Both the position numbers and the translations under genes were made by a program. A stretch of 64,000 nt of DNA from Labilibaculum sp. DW002 (GTDB lineage: Bacteria > Bacteroidota > Bacteroidia > Bacteroidales > Marinifilaceae): NCBI RefSeq assembly GCF_029029525.1, contig NZ_JAKJSC010000011.1, positions 52,307 through 116,306 on the forward strand, read 5' to 3'. How positions within the stretch are numbered: position 1 is the stretch's first letter; each line of letters starts with the position of its first letter. The notes under the pieces were generated by a model that ran no database searches, was not told where the DNA came from, and worked only from the letters and a program-made list of their open reading frames with translations. Below are positions 42,265-52,407 of this stretch, piece by piece.

Positions 42265-42795
42265 ATGATAACACATATTTTACTTGTCCACCTACTGATG
42301 AATACAAACACATTGAGCATCGCTGAATTCAATTCGAATAGCAAACTTTCTAATTGGCAGATTGTAAACGATGTGGTTATGGGAGGAAGATCAGAATCTG
42401 GTTTTTACCTAAATGAAGAAGGAAACGCTGTTTTCAAAGGCTATGTTTCGCTCGAAAACAATGGTGGATTTTCAATGGTGAAAAATATCTTTCCTACTAT
42501 CGAGGTAAATGAATTCTCAAAAATACTTCTTAAAATTAAGGGAGATGGTAAGCGATATCAATTTAGAGTAAAATCGAATACAAACGAATCTCATTCTTAC
42601 GTCTCACATTTTTTGACTTCAGGAGAATGGCAAATAATTGAGATTTCTTTATCGGATCTATATCCTACTTTTAGAGGGCGAAAACTAAGCATTCCAAATT
42701 ACCCAGGTCAGCTATTAGAGGAAGTTGCCATATTGATAGGCAACAAAAAAACAGAAAGTTTTAAGCTTGAAATAAAGTGGATATCTTTGAAATAA
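42265..42795 (+). CDS. CIA30-family protein
   Basis: The ATG at 42265 gives 176 aa; a TTG at 42241 is less likely. The beta-sandwich of the complex I intermediate-associated protein 30 family is recognised by WQIVNDVVMGGRSESG near the N terminus, followed by FKGYVSLENNGGFSMV and ISLSDLYPTFRGRKL. In eukaryotes CIA30 helps assemble complex I; in bacteria the role is unknown and the fold resembles carbohydrate-binding modules. The first residues are hydrophobic and may be a short signal. Its stop is 4 bp from the convergent CPBP gene. Confidence 0.85.
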   Translation: MITHILLVHLLMNTNTLSIAEFNSNSKLSNWQIVNDVVMGGRSESGFYLNEEGNAVFKGYVSLENNGGFSMVKNIFPTIEVNEFSKILLKIKGDGKRYQFRVKSNTNESHSYVSHFLTSGEWQIIEISLSDLYPTFRGRKLSIPNYPGQLLEEVAILIGNKKTESFKLEIKWISLK

Positions 42796-42799
42796 CCCC

Positions 42800-43420
42800 T
42801 TACATTGGCAAGTAAAAATAGATACCCAAGCCATTTGTGAATATGATATTCCCATACAGAGAATGCTCCAAAAACACTGCATTTAAAGATTTATTGCGAA
42901 GATAGGTGTAAGAAAAAATTAGACTGCCAATAAAGGTAAATATTAAGGCCAGCCAATTTCTAAAAATAATGTGTGCCAGAGCAAAACAAATCGCATTGAT
43001 CAATAACATTACCAAAGGATTAGAAAACAAGCTTTTATAGCGATGAAAAAAGAATGCTCGAAATATAAACTCTTGTGTGTAGGCTGACCAAATTGGATAA
43101 GAAAGAATTACTGTTAGCCAAATCCAAAAATTATTCCTTGGTAAATGGAAAAATACATCTGCTCTGAAAACATAAACCCAAAGTGAACTTACGATTAGAA
43201 GTGCAAAGCCTTTAAATAAAAACTCTTGCCAAGGATAATCACGCTTAATCTTGAGAATATTACGATCGAAATTTTTGTCTTTATAGATAATAAACAGACA
43301 ATAGATAAATACCAGAACCAGTGGAATAGCTTTATGTACTGGTATCAGCTCGTAAAAATACAAGACTGGAATTACCAGAAACATGAAAATCATTTCTATC
43401 CACAGGTACAGTTTCTTCAT
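42800..43420 (-). CDS. CPBP-family intramembrane metalloprotease
   Basis: 206 residues from the ATG at 43420, about seven hydrophobic helices. CPBP/Abi motifs are present: TQEFIFRAFFF (normally EExxxR), FALAHIIF with His, and EHSLYGN (HxxxN). The first Glu of the EE pair is Gln. In the family the second Glu is the catalytic one, so activity may remain. Roles include prenyl-protein-type proteolysis and bacteriocin immunity; the target is unknown. Confidence 0.82.
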   Translation of the reverse strand: MKKLYLWIEMIFMFLVIPVLYFYELIPVHKAIPLVLVFIYCLFIIYKDKNFDRNILKIKRDYPWQEFLFKGFALLIVSSLWVYVFRADVFFHLPRNNFWIWLTVILSYPIWSAYTQEFIFRAFFFHRYKSLFSNPLVMLLINAICFALAHIIFRNWLALIFTFIGSLIFSYTYLRNKSLNAVFLEHSLYGNIIFTNGLGIYFYLPM

Positions 43421-43625
43421 CTTAAAATCCAATAAAAAAGAGAAATCATTATAGAATTCGATAATAAGGAAGGAAATCCTTATTAAGACTCGTTCTATTT
43501 AATTTACAGTTTTTTAATGAATTTTGTTTCAAAAAAACAGGTATTATTTAGGAATGAAGGTTTTTTGATGATAAACGAATAAACTCTTTTAATAATGGCC
43601 CTAAAAACAGGGTAAACGACATGAT

Positions 43626-44102
43626 TTAAGTTGTCATATGAGCAATAAAATCATCAATTGCATTAAAATTAATTTCCGATTGACTTTCTTTTACACCAAC
43701 AATTTTGCGAACAATTATTTTTTCGATCCAATTCATCTCCGAAAAAAGAAATTCTCCACCTGTAATAGCCGTTGCCTTTGCATGTTTTATCAAGCTCTCT
43801 GGATAAGCTGTTTCGAATTGTTTTAAGGCAGGATCTCCTTTATACATGCACGAGAGGAACAAACCAATTTCTTTTTGAAGTAATAGATCTAAATTGAGCT
43901 TACAAAAAGCTTGAATTTTTTTTTGAATAGCTCCTGCATGTATAGATCCTCCAATAACAATTCTATCAAATTCCTCCAAATTAGGAAGAGATGTTGTATT
44001 GATATTAATTAATAGATATTCTTCTCCCAACAAATTTTGCATTCGCTGAGCCACTTTTTCTGTGGTACCATGTTTCGACTGATAAACAAGAAGTCCCTTC
44101 AT
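43626..44102 (-). CDS. Flavodoxin-domain protein (HemG-like)
   Basis: 158-residue FMN-binding protein. The phosphate loop is YQSKHGTTEKVA at residues 7-18, and later segments are DRIVIGGSIHAGAIQKKI and GLFLSCMYKGDP. The pattern is close to flavodoxin-type protoporphyrinogen oxidase HemG and related electron carriers. A role in haem synthesis or as a general electron donor, possibly to corrinoid reactivation, cannot be decided. It forms a unit with the next small gene upstream (9-bp gap). Confidence 0.82.
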   Translation of the reverse strand: MKGLLVYQSKHGTTEKVAQRMQNLLGEEYLLININTTSLPNLEEFDRIVIGGSIHAGAIQKKIQAFCKLNLDLLLQKEIGLFLSCMYKGDPALKQFETAYPESLIKHAKATAITGGEFLFSEMNWIEKIIVRKIVGVKESQSEINFNAIDDFIAHMTT

Positions 44103-44111
44103 TCCAAATAA

Positions 44112-44474
44112 TTAAGAAGCTTTACGTTGTGCTTTTCTCGCTGCAATAATCAACAAATAACCAGCAATTACTGGACCGTAAGAAACAATGTAATATCCTT
44201 TTACATCAATCCATTGAAAATAAGTTCCCAGTGTAATTACACCACCAATAATCATTAAAGTCCATCCAATTAAACGCATCTCTCGTGCTTTTAATTTACC
44301 AGGCTTTTTAATATCTCCGTTCAATATTCGATTGTCAATTTCACGAACAACATTTTTGATCATTTCCTCTTCAACATTCTTATCGGCTAGTTCTTTTCTA
44401 ATTTGTGAAAAATCCATGCCTTCTATTTTTTTCTGGTGATAGGAATCAACCAAGCTTTTAAAATCTTTTTCCAT
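44112..44474 (-). CDS. Hypothetical membrane protein, 120 aa
   Basis: The N-terminal half is helical and charged (FKSLVDSYHQKKIEGMDFSQIRKELADKN in two parts), resembling a short helical domain. Two membrane helices follow (about 68-86 and 92-110), with a basic tail. Family not recognised. Precedes the flavodoxin gene on the same strand. Confidence 0.65.
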   Translation of the reverse strand: MEKDFKSLVDSYHQKKIEGMDFSQIRKELADKNVEEEMIKNVVREIDNRILNGDIKKPGKLKAREMRLIGWTLMIIGGVITLGTYFQWIDVKGYYIVSYGPVIAGYLLIIAARKAQRKAS

Positions 44475-44523
44475 AATTCTTAAAGTCCAATTATAAAAAC
44501 AAATTTACTTACAAAATCTTGTA

Positions 44524-44557
44524 TACAAAAACAGGCTCCTTAAAAAGAAGCCTGTTT
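44524..44557 (-). terminator. Terminator of folD
   Basis: Stem AAACAGGCT (44529-44537) with AGCCTGTTT (44549-44557), extended by CTT/AAG after one mismatch, then TTTTTG on the minus strand. It begins 24 bp past the folD stop. Confidence 0.8.
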
Positions 44558-44580
44558 AATTATCTTATTAAAAATAAAAT

Positions 44581-45462
44581 CTAAGAATAAATTTCTTTTT
44601 TAGATGCGATTAATGTATTTTGAAGTAATGAGACAATTGTCATCGGTCCTACTCCACCAGGAACTGGTGTAATGAATGAACACTTAGGAGCCACCTCATC
44701 AAAATTAACATCACCAATAAGTTTCCAGCCAGATTTTGTCTTATCAGACTTAATTCTGTGAATTCCAACATCAATTACAGTTGCACCATCCTTAACCATA
44801 TCGCCAGTTAAGAACTCAGGCATACCCAAGGCAACAATTATAATGTCAGCCTCACGAGTAATTTCAGGAATATTCTTAGTACGACTATGGCAAAGTGTAA
44901 CTGTACAATCACCATGAGATGCTTTACGAGACATTAGAACACTCATTGGCGTACCTACAATATTACTACGACCAATAACAACACAATTTTTACCTGAAGT
45001 CTCGATCTTATATCTTTTCAACAACTCTACAATACCCGCTGGAGTAGCTGGTAAGTATGTCGGAAGGGTCGCAACCATCTTACCTACATTCATAGGGTGG
45101 AAGCCATCAACATCTTTTTCAGGACGGATTGTTTCAATCACTTTAGATTCTGAAATATGCTTTGGTAATGGTAATTGAACAATTAAACCATCGATAGAAT
45201 CGTTCTGGTTCACTTTTTCAATCTCAGCTAATAACTCATCTTCAGTGATTGCATCTTCAAACTTAAACTCTGAAGAATCAAATCCAACTTGATGACACGC
45301 TTTAACTTTAGCAGCCACATAAGTTTCGCTGGCACCGTCATGTCCAACAATAATAGCCGCCAGGTGAGGCTTTTTACCACCATTTTTAATAATCCCTTCA
45401 ACTTCCGCAGCAATTTCTTGCTTTACTTCAGCCGAAATCTTTTTTCCATCGATTAATTCCAT
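44581..45462 (-). CDS. folD: Methylenetetrahydrofolate dehydrogenase/cyclohydrolase
   Basis: Bifunctional enzyme interconverting 5,10-methylene-, methenyl- and 10-formyl-tetrahydrofolate. The ATG at 45462 gives 293 aa. The substrate-site Tyr-x-x-x-Lys is seen as [14 protein letters not shown], followed by [12 protein letters not shown], the NADP-binding [14 protein letters not shown], and the C-terminal [12 protein letters not shown]. Normal family length. It lies just downstream of ffh but past a terminator, so it is likely transcribed alone. Confidence 0.96.
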   Translation of the reverse strand: MELIDGKKISAEVKQEIAAEVEGIIKNGGKKPHLAAIIVGHDGASETYVAAKVKACHQVGFDSSEFKFEDAITEDELLAEIEKVNQNDSIDGLIVQLPLPKHISESKVIETIRPEKDVDGFHPMNVGKMVATLPTYLPATPAGIVELLKRYKIETSGKNCVVIGRSNIVGTPMSVLMSRKASHGDCTVTLCHSRTKNIPEITREADIIIVALGMPEFLTGDMVKDGATVIDVGIHRIKSDKTKSGWKLIGDVNFDEVAPKCSFITPVPGGVGPMTIVSLLQNTLIASKKEIYS

Positions 45463-45483
45463 GGTCGTATCGTTTGCTATTAT

Positions 45484-45515
45484 AAAAAAATGCCTGTCCA
45501 CAAGAACAAGCATTT
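45484..45515 (-). terminator. Terminator of ffh
   Basis: AAATGCCTGT (45488-45497) pairs with ACAAGCATTT (45506-45515) with one mismatch, followed by seven T on the minus strand. It lies immediately past the ffh stop. Confidence 0.8.
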
Positions 45516-45529
45516 CTATTTATTAGTTA

Positions 45530-46861
45530 TTATTTTCGGCCGCCCAGATTTCCCATCATTCGGGACATCTTTCCGCCTTTGGACATCATTTTCATTAATT
45601 TTCGAGTTTCATCGAATTGCTTAATCAAACGATTCACATCCTGAATATTTGAACCACTACCTGCAGCAATACGCTTACGTCGCGATCCATTCAGTAAAGT
45701 TGGATTCTCACGCTCCAGTGGTGTCATCGAATATATAATCGCCTCAATACCTTTAAAAGCATCATCATCAATATCAATATTCTTGAGTGCTTTTCCTACA
45801 CCAGGAATCATTGATGCCAAATCTTTAAGATTACCCATTTTCTTAATCTGAGAGATTTGAGAAAGGAAATCATTAAAGTTGAATTGATTCTTAGCAATCT
45901 TCTTTTGTAGACTTCGAGCTTCATCAGCATCAAACTGCTCCTGTGCACGCTCAACAAGCGACACAATATCACCCATACCCAAAATACGGTCAGCCATACG
46001 AGATGGATGGAATACATCAAGAGCTTCCATTTTCTCACCTGTACCAACAAATTTGATAGGCTTGTTTACAACAGAACGAATTGATAAGGCAGCACCACCA
46101 CGAGTATCACCATCAAGTTTAGTTAATACAACACCATCAAAGTCTAATCTATCATTAAACTCTTTGGCTGTATTAACAGCATCCTGACCAGTCATTGAAT
46201 CGACAACGAATAAAATCTCAGAAGGTTTGATTGCCTTTTTAACAGCCTCAATTTCCTTCATCATTGTTTCATCAACAGCTAAACGACCCGCCGTATCGAC
46301 AATCACTAAATCGTGACCTTTTGCTTTTGCCTCTTTGATAGCCACTTCAGCAATTTTTACTGGATTCTTATTATCCTTATCAGAATAAACAGGAACACCA
46401 ATTTGCTCACCTAAAACATGTAACTGATCAATCGCAGCTGGACGATAAACGTCACCAGCAACCAACAGAGGGTTCATTGAACGTTTTGTCTTAAGCAGGT
46501 TTGCTAACTTTCCTGAAAAAGTTGTTTTACCCGAACCTTGAAGACCGGCAATAAGAATAACAGCAGGATTACCTTTTGTTTCAATATCTACATGTTCTCC
46601 TCCCATCAATTCAGCCAATTCATCATGAACAATTTTCACCATCAATTGATTTGGCTTCAATGAAGTTAGTACATTTTGTCCTAATGCTTTTTCTTTTACT
46701 GTAGCAGTAAACGACTTAGCGATTTTAAAATTGACATCGGCATCTAATAAAGCACGACGAACATCCTTTAAAGTTTCAGCTATATTTATTTCGGTGATCT
46801 TTCCATGACCTTTCAATATCTGAAAGGACCGCTCAAGTCTTTCATTAAGATTTTCAAACAT
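45530..46861 (-). CDS. ffh: Signal recognition particle protein
   Basis: SRP54 GTPase that binds signal sequences with 4.5S RNA and targets ribosomes to the membrane. The ATG at 46861 (443 aa, MFENLNERLERSF) is the conventional start; a longer frame upstream is non-coding. N domain 1-85, G domain with GLQGSGKTTFSGKLA, DTAGRL, and TKLDGDTRGGAAL, then a Met-rich M domain from about 295 ending in a Gly/Met-rich tail. Housekeeping gene. Confidence 0.97.
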   Translation of the reverse strand: MFENLNERLERSFQILKGHGKITEINIAETLKDVRRALLDADVNFKIAKSFTATVKEKALGQNVLTSLKPNQLMVKIVHDELAELMGGEHVDIETKGNPAVILIAGLQGSGKTTFSGKLANLLKTKRSMNPLLVAGDVYRPAAIDQLHVLGEQIGVPVYSDKDNKNPVKIAEVAIKEAKAKGHDLVIVDTAGRLAVDETMMKEIEAVKKAIKPSEILFVVDSMTGQDAVNTAKEFNDRLDFDGVVLTKLDGDTRGGAALSIRSVVNKPIKFVGTGEKMEALDVFHPSRMADRILGMGDIVSLVERAQEQFDADEARSLQKKIAKNQFNFNDFLSQISQIKKMGNLKDLASMIPGVGKALKNIDIDDDAFKGIEAIIYSMTPLERENPTLLNGSRRKRIAAGSGSNIQDVNRLIKQFDETRKLMKMMSKGGKMSRMMGNLGGRK

Positions 46862-46992
46862 TCTTTTCCGGATTTTTTTTAGTTCCCTGCAAAAATAAAA
46901 AATTCTGCTTAGTGATAAAGGGTATATAACAGAAATGTCAATTATTTTATCAAAAATCCTATAATTCTGATAAATCAAACATTTTCAGTCTA

Positions 46993-47027
46993 TAAAAAGA
47001 GCGGATTTCAATTTAAAACCCGCTCTT
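46993..47027 (-). terminator. Terminator of argS
   Basis: AAGAGCGG (46997-47004) pairs with CCGCTCTT (47020-47027), with a further 3-bp extension inside after a mismatch. A TTTTTA tract follows on the minus strand, 22 bp past the argS stop. Confidence 0.8.
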
Positions 47028-47048
47028 CAAATTATTAATAAATATATC

Positions 47049-48842
47049 TTACATTCTTTCAGGAACGCCAATTCCTAAAAGATCCATACCACTTTTAATA
47101 ATTCCTGCAACTTGTTTAGATAAAACAAAACGGAAATTTCTTAAATCTTCATTTTCCTCTTTATTCATAGGGAAATCGTGATAGAACTGATTGTATTCCT
47201 TAGATAAATCGTAAACGTAATTTGAAATCAAAGCTGGACTTGTTGCGTCACCAGCTTCTTTAATCACTACAGGATAATTAGCAATTACCTGAATAAGGTT
47301 AGATTCTTTTTCCGAAATAGAAAGGTCTGTAACCGCTAATTCTGGCACTTCAATTCCTGCATCAATTGCTTTTTTCAATACGGATTGAATACGTGTATAT
47401 GTATACTGAATAAATGGACCAGTGTTACCATTGAAATCAATAGAATCCTTAGGATTAAACATCATATTCTTTTTAGGATCAACCTTCAGAATAAAATATT
47501 TCAATGCTCCCATTGCTACCTTATAATAGACATCCTCAGCTTCTTCTTTAGAATAACCTGAAAGTTTACCTAACTCTTCTGAAGTTTCACGAGCAGTATT
47601 AACCATCTCCTTCATCAAATCATCAGCATCAACAACTGTACCTTCACGAGATTTCATTTTTCCTTCTGGTAATTCTACCATACCGTAAGAAAGATGCTGA
47701 ATTTTATCGTGCCACTCATATCCTAATTTCCCCATAACCAGAGAAAGAACCTGAAAGTGATAATTTTGCTCATTACCTACTACATAAATATGCTCATCAA
47801 TTTTAAACTCATCAAAACGCTCGTAAGCTGTTCCAATATCCTGAGTCATATAAACCGACGTTCCATCATCACGTAATAATAATTTGTGATCTAAACCATC
47901 TGATTCAAGATTAGCCCATACCGATCCAGTCTCTTTCTGGTAAAGAACACCTTCTTCAAGACCACGCATAACGATAGCCTTACCTTGTTTATATGTATCC
48001 GATTCGAAATAAACCTTATCAAAATCAACACCCATTGTTTTGTACGTGATTTCAAAACCAGCTAATACCCAATCGTTCATTTTACGCCAAAGAGCAACTG
48101 TTTCTTCATCTCCTGCTTCCCACTTAACAAGCATTTCTTGAGCTTCAAGCAATAATGGAGCTTTCTTTTTAGCCTCATCAGTATCCATTCCACTAGTAAC
48201 AAGAGTTTCAATCTCTTTTTTATATTCCTGATCGAACTTCACATAGTACTTACCTACCAGGTGGTCACCTTTAATTCCTGTTGATTCAGGCGTCTCTCCC
48301 TCACCAAAACGCAACCAAGCTAACATCGATTTGCAGATATGAATTCCTCTATCGTTAACCAAATTCACTTTGATTACTTCATAACCATTAGCTTTTAAAA
48401 TCTGAGCAACAGAATAACCTAATAAATTATTCCTGATATGTCCCAAATGAAGAGGCTTATTGGTATTTGGAGAAGAATACTCAATCATTACTTTTTTGGC
48501 ACCTTCAACTAAAGGAATAAAACCATAATTATCAGTTTTTACTGCCTCATTCAAAATTGAAAGCCAATAAGTATTATCAATAACCAAATTTAAAAACCCT
48601 TTTACGATATTAAAAGAAGGAATAGCTTCAATATTTTCTTGTAGATAATTTCCAAGATCGTTAGCAGTTTCTTCAGGTGATTTTTTAGAGAAGCGTAAAA
48701 ATGGAAATACAACAACAGTTAAATCTCCCTCAAACTCGCGTCGGGTCTTTTGAATCTGAACACTTTCTTCTTCAACCTTCTGACCATAGCACGCACTTAT
48801 GGCCTCTACTACTTTACCTTTAATAATACTTTCAATACTCAT
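47049..48842 (-). CDS. argS: Arginyl-tRNA synthetase
   Basis: Class I synthetase that charges tRNA-Arg. 597 residues, normal length. The HIGH-type motif is SSPNTNKPLHLGHIRNN (about residue 125-140) and the KMSK-equivalent is GKMKSREG near 390. The C-terminal anticodon-binding DALR domain ends with KSGMDLLGIGVPERM. Housekeeping gene with its own terminator. Confidence 0.97.
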   Translation of the reverse strand: MSIESIIKGKVVEAISACYGQKVEEESVQIQKTRREFEGDLTVVVFPFLRFSKKSPEETANDLGNYLQENIEAIPSFNIVKGFLNLVIDNTYWLSILNEAVKTDNYGFIPLVEGAKKVMIEYSSPNTNKPLHLGHIRNNLLGYSVAQILKANGYEVIKVNLVNDRGIHICKSMLAWLRFGEGETPESTGIKGDHLVGKYYVKFDQEYKKEIETLVTSGMDTDEAKKKAPLLLEAQEMLVKWEAGDEETVALWRKMNDWVLAGFEITYKTMGVDFDKVYFESDTYKQGKAIVMRGLEEGVLYQKETGSVWANLESDGLDHKLLLRDDGTSVYMTQDIGTAYERFDEFKIDEHIYVVGNEQNYHFQVLSLVMGKLGYEWHDKIQHLSYGMVELPEGKMKSREGTVVDADDLMKEMVNTARETSEELGKLSGYSKEEAEDVYYKVAMGALKYFILKVDPKKNMMFNPKDSIDFNGNTGPFIQYTYTRIQSVLKKAIDAGIEVPELAVTDLSISEKESNLIQVIANYPVVIKEAGDATSPALISNYVYDLSKEYNQFYHDFPMNKEENEDLRNFRFVLSKQVAGIIKSGMDLLGIGVPERM

Positions 48843-49217
48843 TTGGAAATTCTTTATTTCGAATTCAATTATTTACCAGTTAAATTGTAATAAGTCATCC
48901 GTACAGTTCATTTAAACTTGACGTATTCTAACTCATTTTAAGCAAAAAGCCCTATTACAATCGGAATGCGCAAAGATAATACGAATAAAATAAATAGCTG
49001 CCTACATTTAGAAAAAAGTCATTCGTAACCATACAAGCGGAATCCCTCAAATTACCAACTATATTTAACATCCGATTAAGGTACATTCCTTATCTTTGGA
49101 ACTATTGCAAGGATTTATACTTTTGTCAAACTGCTTTATTTAAGTATTGAATATTTTATCCGTAACAACAAAAGCACTTTTTTTAAGTTAATACTGAAAC
49201 GCCCAAGCCCTAAAAGA
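48843..49217. other. Intergenic stretch without a recognised feature
   Basis: 375 bp between the divergent argS and TPR-kinase genes. AT-rich; I see no gene, hairpin or repeat. Promoters for both genes must lie here but no box stood out. Confidence 0.5.
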
Positions 49218-52196
49218 ATGAAAAATATACTTTTTATCTTATTTTCATTATTCGTAAGTATACAATTATCCGCCCAAAGCCACCCTGATGCAGCCACATC
49301 TAAATCAAACAGCTCAAAAATTAGCCGTTTACTTTCTCGAGCAGAAAAAGATTTTAACGCTGATAATAAGGAGGCATTAAAACTAACTCTATTAGCTGCC
49401 GAAAAAGCCCTTAAAGATGAAAACATGGAGCAGTTTGCTAATGCGAACGAACTTTTAGGCAAAATTTATATTTACAGAGGGAATTTAGATAAAGCACAAA
49501 AATCCTTCGAAATTTTATTCAATTTTTGGGAGAGTATGCAAGATACTGCCAAAATAGGATATTGTTACGGATATTTAGGAGAACTCCATTACGCAAAATG
49601 TGACTACATAAAGGCTGACGAATATTATCAGAAAGGGTTCGAGCTTAAAAAACATATAAAAGATAGCATTAACTATAGCTACAATCTTAATGCTCTTGGA
49701 AATATTCGCCTTGAAACTTGTCGCTATAAAGAGGCATTAAACTATTATTTTGAGGCATTAAATCTCAACATTAAAAATAAAAGTGTTTCAGGTGTCTGTT
49801 ATTCTCAAAATGGATTGGGAAACACTTACTTTGAAATGAATGATTTGGTTTCTGCAAAGAAATATTTCGAAGAATCATTAGCTACAGGCAAGAAGCATCA
49901 ATTATACAAAAACATTGCTTATTCTTTAAATCAATTAGCCAAACTGCAAAACACTTTGAACAATAGAAATACTGCTATTGATTTGTATAATGAGTCGTTG
50001 GAAATAAGCAAAAAATTACAATCTAGAAATGGCATCGCCCTATCCTTCATGGGCATTGGAGAAATCTACCAGAGCATCATGCAAAATGATAAAGCTTTAG
50101 AATTTCATCACAAAGCTTTAAAAATATTTGAAGAAATTGATTCGAAAAAAAACATTGCTAGTTGTTACCTCAACATAGGAATGGTACTATATGAGTTAAA
50201 AGATCATGAATTGGCAAAAGAAAACTTTCGTAAATCTATTGAAATTAACGAGCTAATTGGATACTTAAAAGGCGCCGCAGATGGACACCGAAAATTAGGA
50301 AACACTCTTTATCAAGAAGAAAAGTTTGATGAAAGTCTTTTTGAGTACCGCAAGTCTCTTAATATTCAAGAATCTATAGGAAACCAAAAAGGAATCGCTT
50401 ATTGCTACACGAATATTGGATTAGTATTTATAAAGCAAAACAAGTTAACCGATGCAGAACGATATCTTAATAAATCTATTGAGATTAATAAAAGCCTAGA
50501 AAATCATCTGGGTGTAGCCTCGGCATACAATAATCTTGGAGAATTGTATCGAGTACGTAAGCGCCCTCAAAAGGCAATTCAACACTTGCTTAAAAGCTAT
50601 CAAATCACATCTGATATAGGTGCTATTGTACTGAAAGCCGAAAGTGCTAAAAACCTGTCTAAAATTTATTCGGATGAAAATAAGTTTGAAAAATCACTGT
50701 CCTATCATAAAGTTTATTTCGATTTATACAATCAGATGTTTAATGCTCAATTAGAGAATCGTGTTGGGTGGATTCAAATGCAAAATGAAAGAGACAAACG
50801 AATAAATCTAGAGAAGATATTTCAAAATGAAAAGGCTATTGAAAAAGAAAAGTTAAACACACAATCTCTGATCAACTCCTTTTTAATCGTAATCGTTATC
50901 CTTATTTTACTGTCCACAGCTCTTATTTATGGTCTTTACGTAGCAGTTAAAAAGTCGAATAAAAAGCTTATAAATGAGGTTGAAGTGAGGAAAAAAGCAG
51001 AATTTCTTCTTGCTGATCACCAAAAAAACCTAGAAGGACTCGTTAAAGTTAGAACTCTTGAACTTGAAAAAGCAAAAAATAAAGCGGAAGAATCGGACCG
51101 CTTAAAATCTTCATTTCTTGCAAATATGTCGCACGAAGTAAGAACTCCAATGAATGCAATAATTGGATTCTCAAAACTTCTCACAATGACTACTTCAGCA
51201 GAAAAGCAGCGTAATTACACAAGTATAATTAATGATAATGGCTACATCTTACTAACGCTTGTGAATGATATTATTGATATATCAATGATTGAGTCGAAGC
51301 AGTTGAAAATTAAAAAGCTCGTCTTCAAATTGCACCCTATGCTTCTTGAGTTAAAGAGTATGTTTGATGAACAAAAAAAGCTGGACAAAAAAGATCATAT
51401 AGAATTCCGAATTGGTATTGCAGAAGAAATTAAGGAAATAAGTATCTACTCAGATCCAGTAAGAATTAAACAAATTCTAATCAACCTTTTAAGAAATGCA
51501 TTAAAGTTTACAAATTCAGGTACAATTGATTTCGGAGTAGAATTGAATAATGAAAATTGCCGTTTCTTTGTAAAAGATACAGGAATTGGAATTCCCCCAG
51601 AAGAGCAAGATCTAATTTATGACCGTTTTAGACAGGCAAGTAATAATACCGTTGAACACGGAGGAACTGGATTAGGTCTTACCATTTCGAAAAGTTTAAC
51701 TGAAATGCTCGGAGGTAATATTTGGTTTACCTCTCATCCGGAACAAGGCAGCCAATTCAATATTGAACTTCCTTTCCAAAATAATCCAACCCAGAACCAA
51801 ACAAATAAGGCAATTCTAAACAAGCAAGTTGACCTATCTGGGAAAAACATACTTGTAGCGGAAGACACCAAATCAAATTTCCTATACATTAAAGAAGTGT
51901 TACGAAAAACAAATGCCAATGTAACTTGGTCGCAGGATGGTATTGAAACGGTAGAGAAATTTAAAACAACGAATTTCGATCTTGTTTTAATGGATGTCCA
52001 TCTTCCGAACATTAATGGTTATGAAGTAACAAAAGTATTAAAGAGAAAAAAACCAGATGTCCCAGTTATTGTTCAAACGGCCTATGGATTCCAAGATGAA
52101 CTAAAAAATAAAAAAGAATCAGGTTTTGATGCATTTATAAGCAAACCTTACACACAAGAACAACTTTTGGAAATTATTTTGCAAAATTTATCCTAG
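49218..52196 (+). CDS. TPR-containing hybrid sensor histidine kinase
   Basis: 992 residues. A signal peptide (ending QLSAQ near residue 20) is followed by a periplasmic region of about ten TPR repeats (40-490; e.g. AYCYTNIGLVFIKQNKLTDA), a short coiled coil, and a membrane helix at 553-577. Next come a coiled-coil linker, HisKA with phospho-acceptor His639 in NMSHEVRTPMNA, HATPase (DTGIGIPPEEQ, HGGTGLGLTIS), and a C-terminal receiver with Asp926 in LVLMDVHLPN. Phosphorelay to an HPt or output protein elsewhere is expected, since no partner lies next to it. The TPR sensor suggests a protein or peptide signal in the periplasm. Confidence 0.93.
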   Translation: MKNILFILFSLFVSIQLSAQSHPDAATSKSNSSKISRLLSRAEKDFNADNKEALKLTLLAAEKALKDENMEQFANANELLGKIYIYRGNLDKAQKSFEILFNFWESMQDTAKIGYCYGYLGELHYAKCDYIKADEYYQKGFELKKHIKDSINYSYNLNALGNIRLETCRYKEALNYYFEALNLNIKNKSVSGVCYSQNGLGNTYFEMNDLVSAKKYFEESLATGKKHQLYKNIAYSLNQLAKLQNTLNNRNTAIDLYNESLEISKKLQSRNGIALSFMGIGEIYQSIMQNDKALEFHHKALKIFEEIDSKKNIASCYLNIGMVLYELKDHELAKENFRKSIEINELIGYLKGAADGHRKLGNTLYQEEKFDESLFEYRKSLNIQESIGNQKGIAYCYTNIGLVFIKQNKLTDAERYLNKSIEINKSLENHLGVASAYNNLGELYRVRKRPQKAIQHLLKSYQITSDIGAIVLKAESAKNLSKIYSDENKFEKSLSYHKVYFDLYNQMFNAQLENRVGWIQMQNERDKRINLEKIFQNEKAIEKEKLNTQSLINSFLIVIVILILLSTALIYGLYVAVKKSNKKLINEVEVRKKAEFLLADHQKNLEGLVKVRTLELEKAKNKAEESDRLKSSFLANMSHEVRTPMNAIIGFSKLLTMTTSAEKQRNYTSIINDNGYILLTLVNDIIDISMIESKQLKIKKLVFKLHPMLLELKSMFDEQKKLDKKDHIEFRIGIAEEIKEISIYSDPVRIKQILINLLRNALKFTNSGTIDFGVELNNENCRFFVKDTGIGIPPEEQDLIYDRFRQASNNTVEHGGTGLGLTISKSLTEMLGGNIWFTSHPEQGSQFNIELPFQNNPTQNQTNKAILNKQVDLSGKNILVAEDTKSNFLYIKEVLRKTNANVTWSQDGIETVEKFKTTNFDLVLMDVHLPNINGYEVTKVLKRKKPDVPVIVQTAYGFQDELKNKKESGFDAFISKPYTQEQLLEIILQNLS

Positions 52197-52407
52197 ACAG
52201 CGGATAAGTCCTTGATACACGAAGGAAATTAGTATGCATTATTCCTTTGCCTGAGAATAACCCCATTCAAATGAAGGCAGCTGGAACGTATCGAAACTAA
52301 GAAAAATAAAGAGGTCTTTGTCTTTAAATAGACAATTTATTTGTTGAATTAAGAATTTCAGACTAATTTAAAGTTACTGAACAAGATTCACTAAAAAACG
52401 ATTAGTA

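Noticed and set aside
49136..49462. Minus-strand 108-aa ORF
   Set aside because: Antisense to the start of the TPR kinase gene, whose signal peptide and TPRs are clear.
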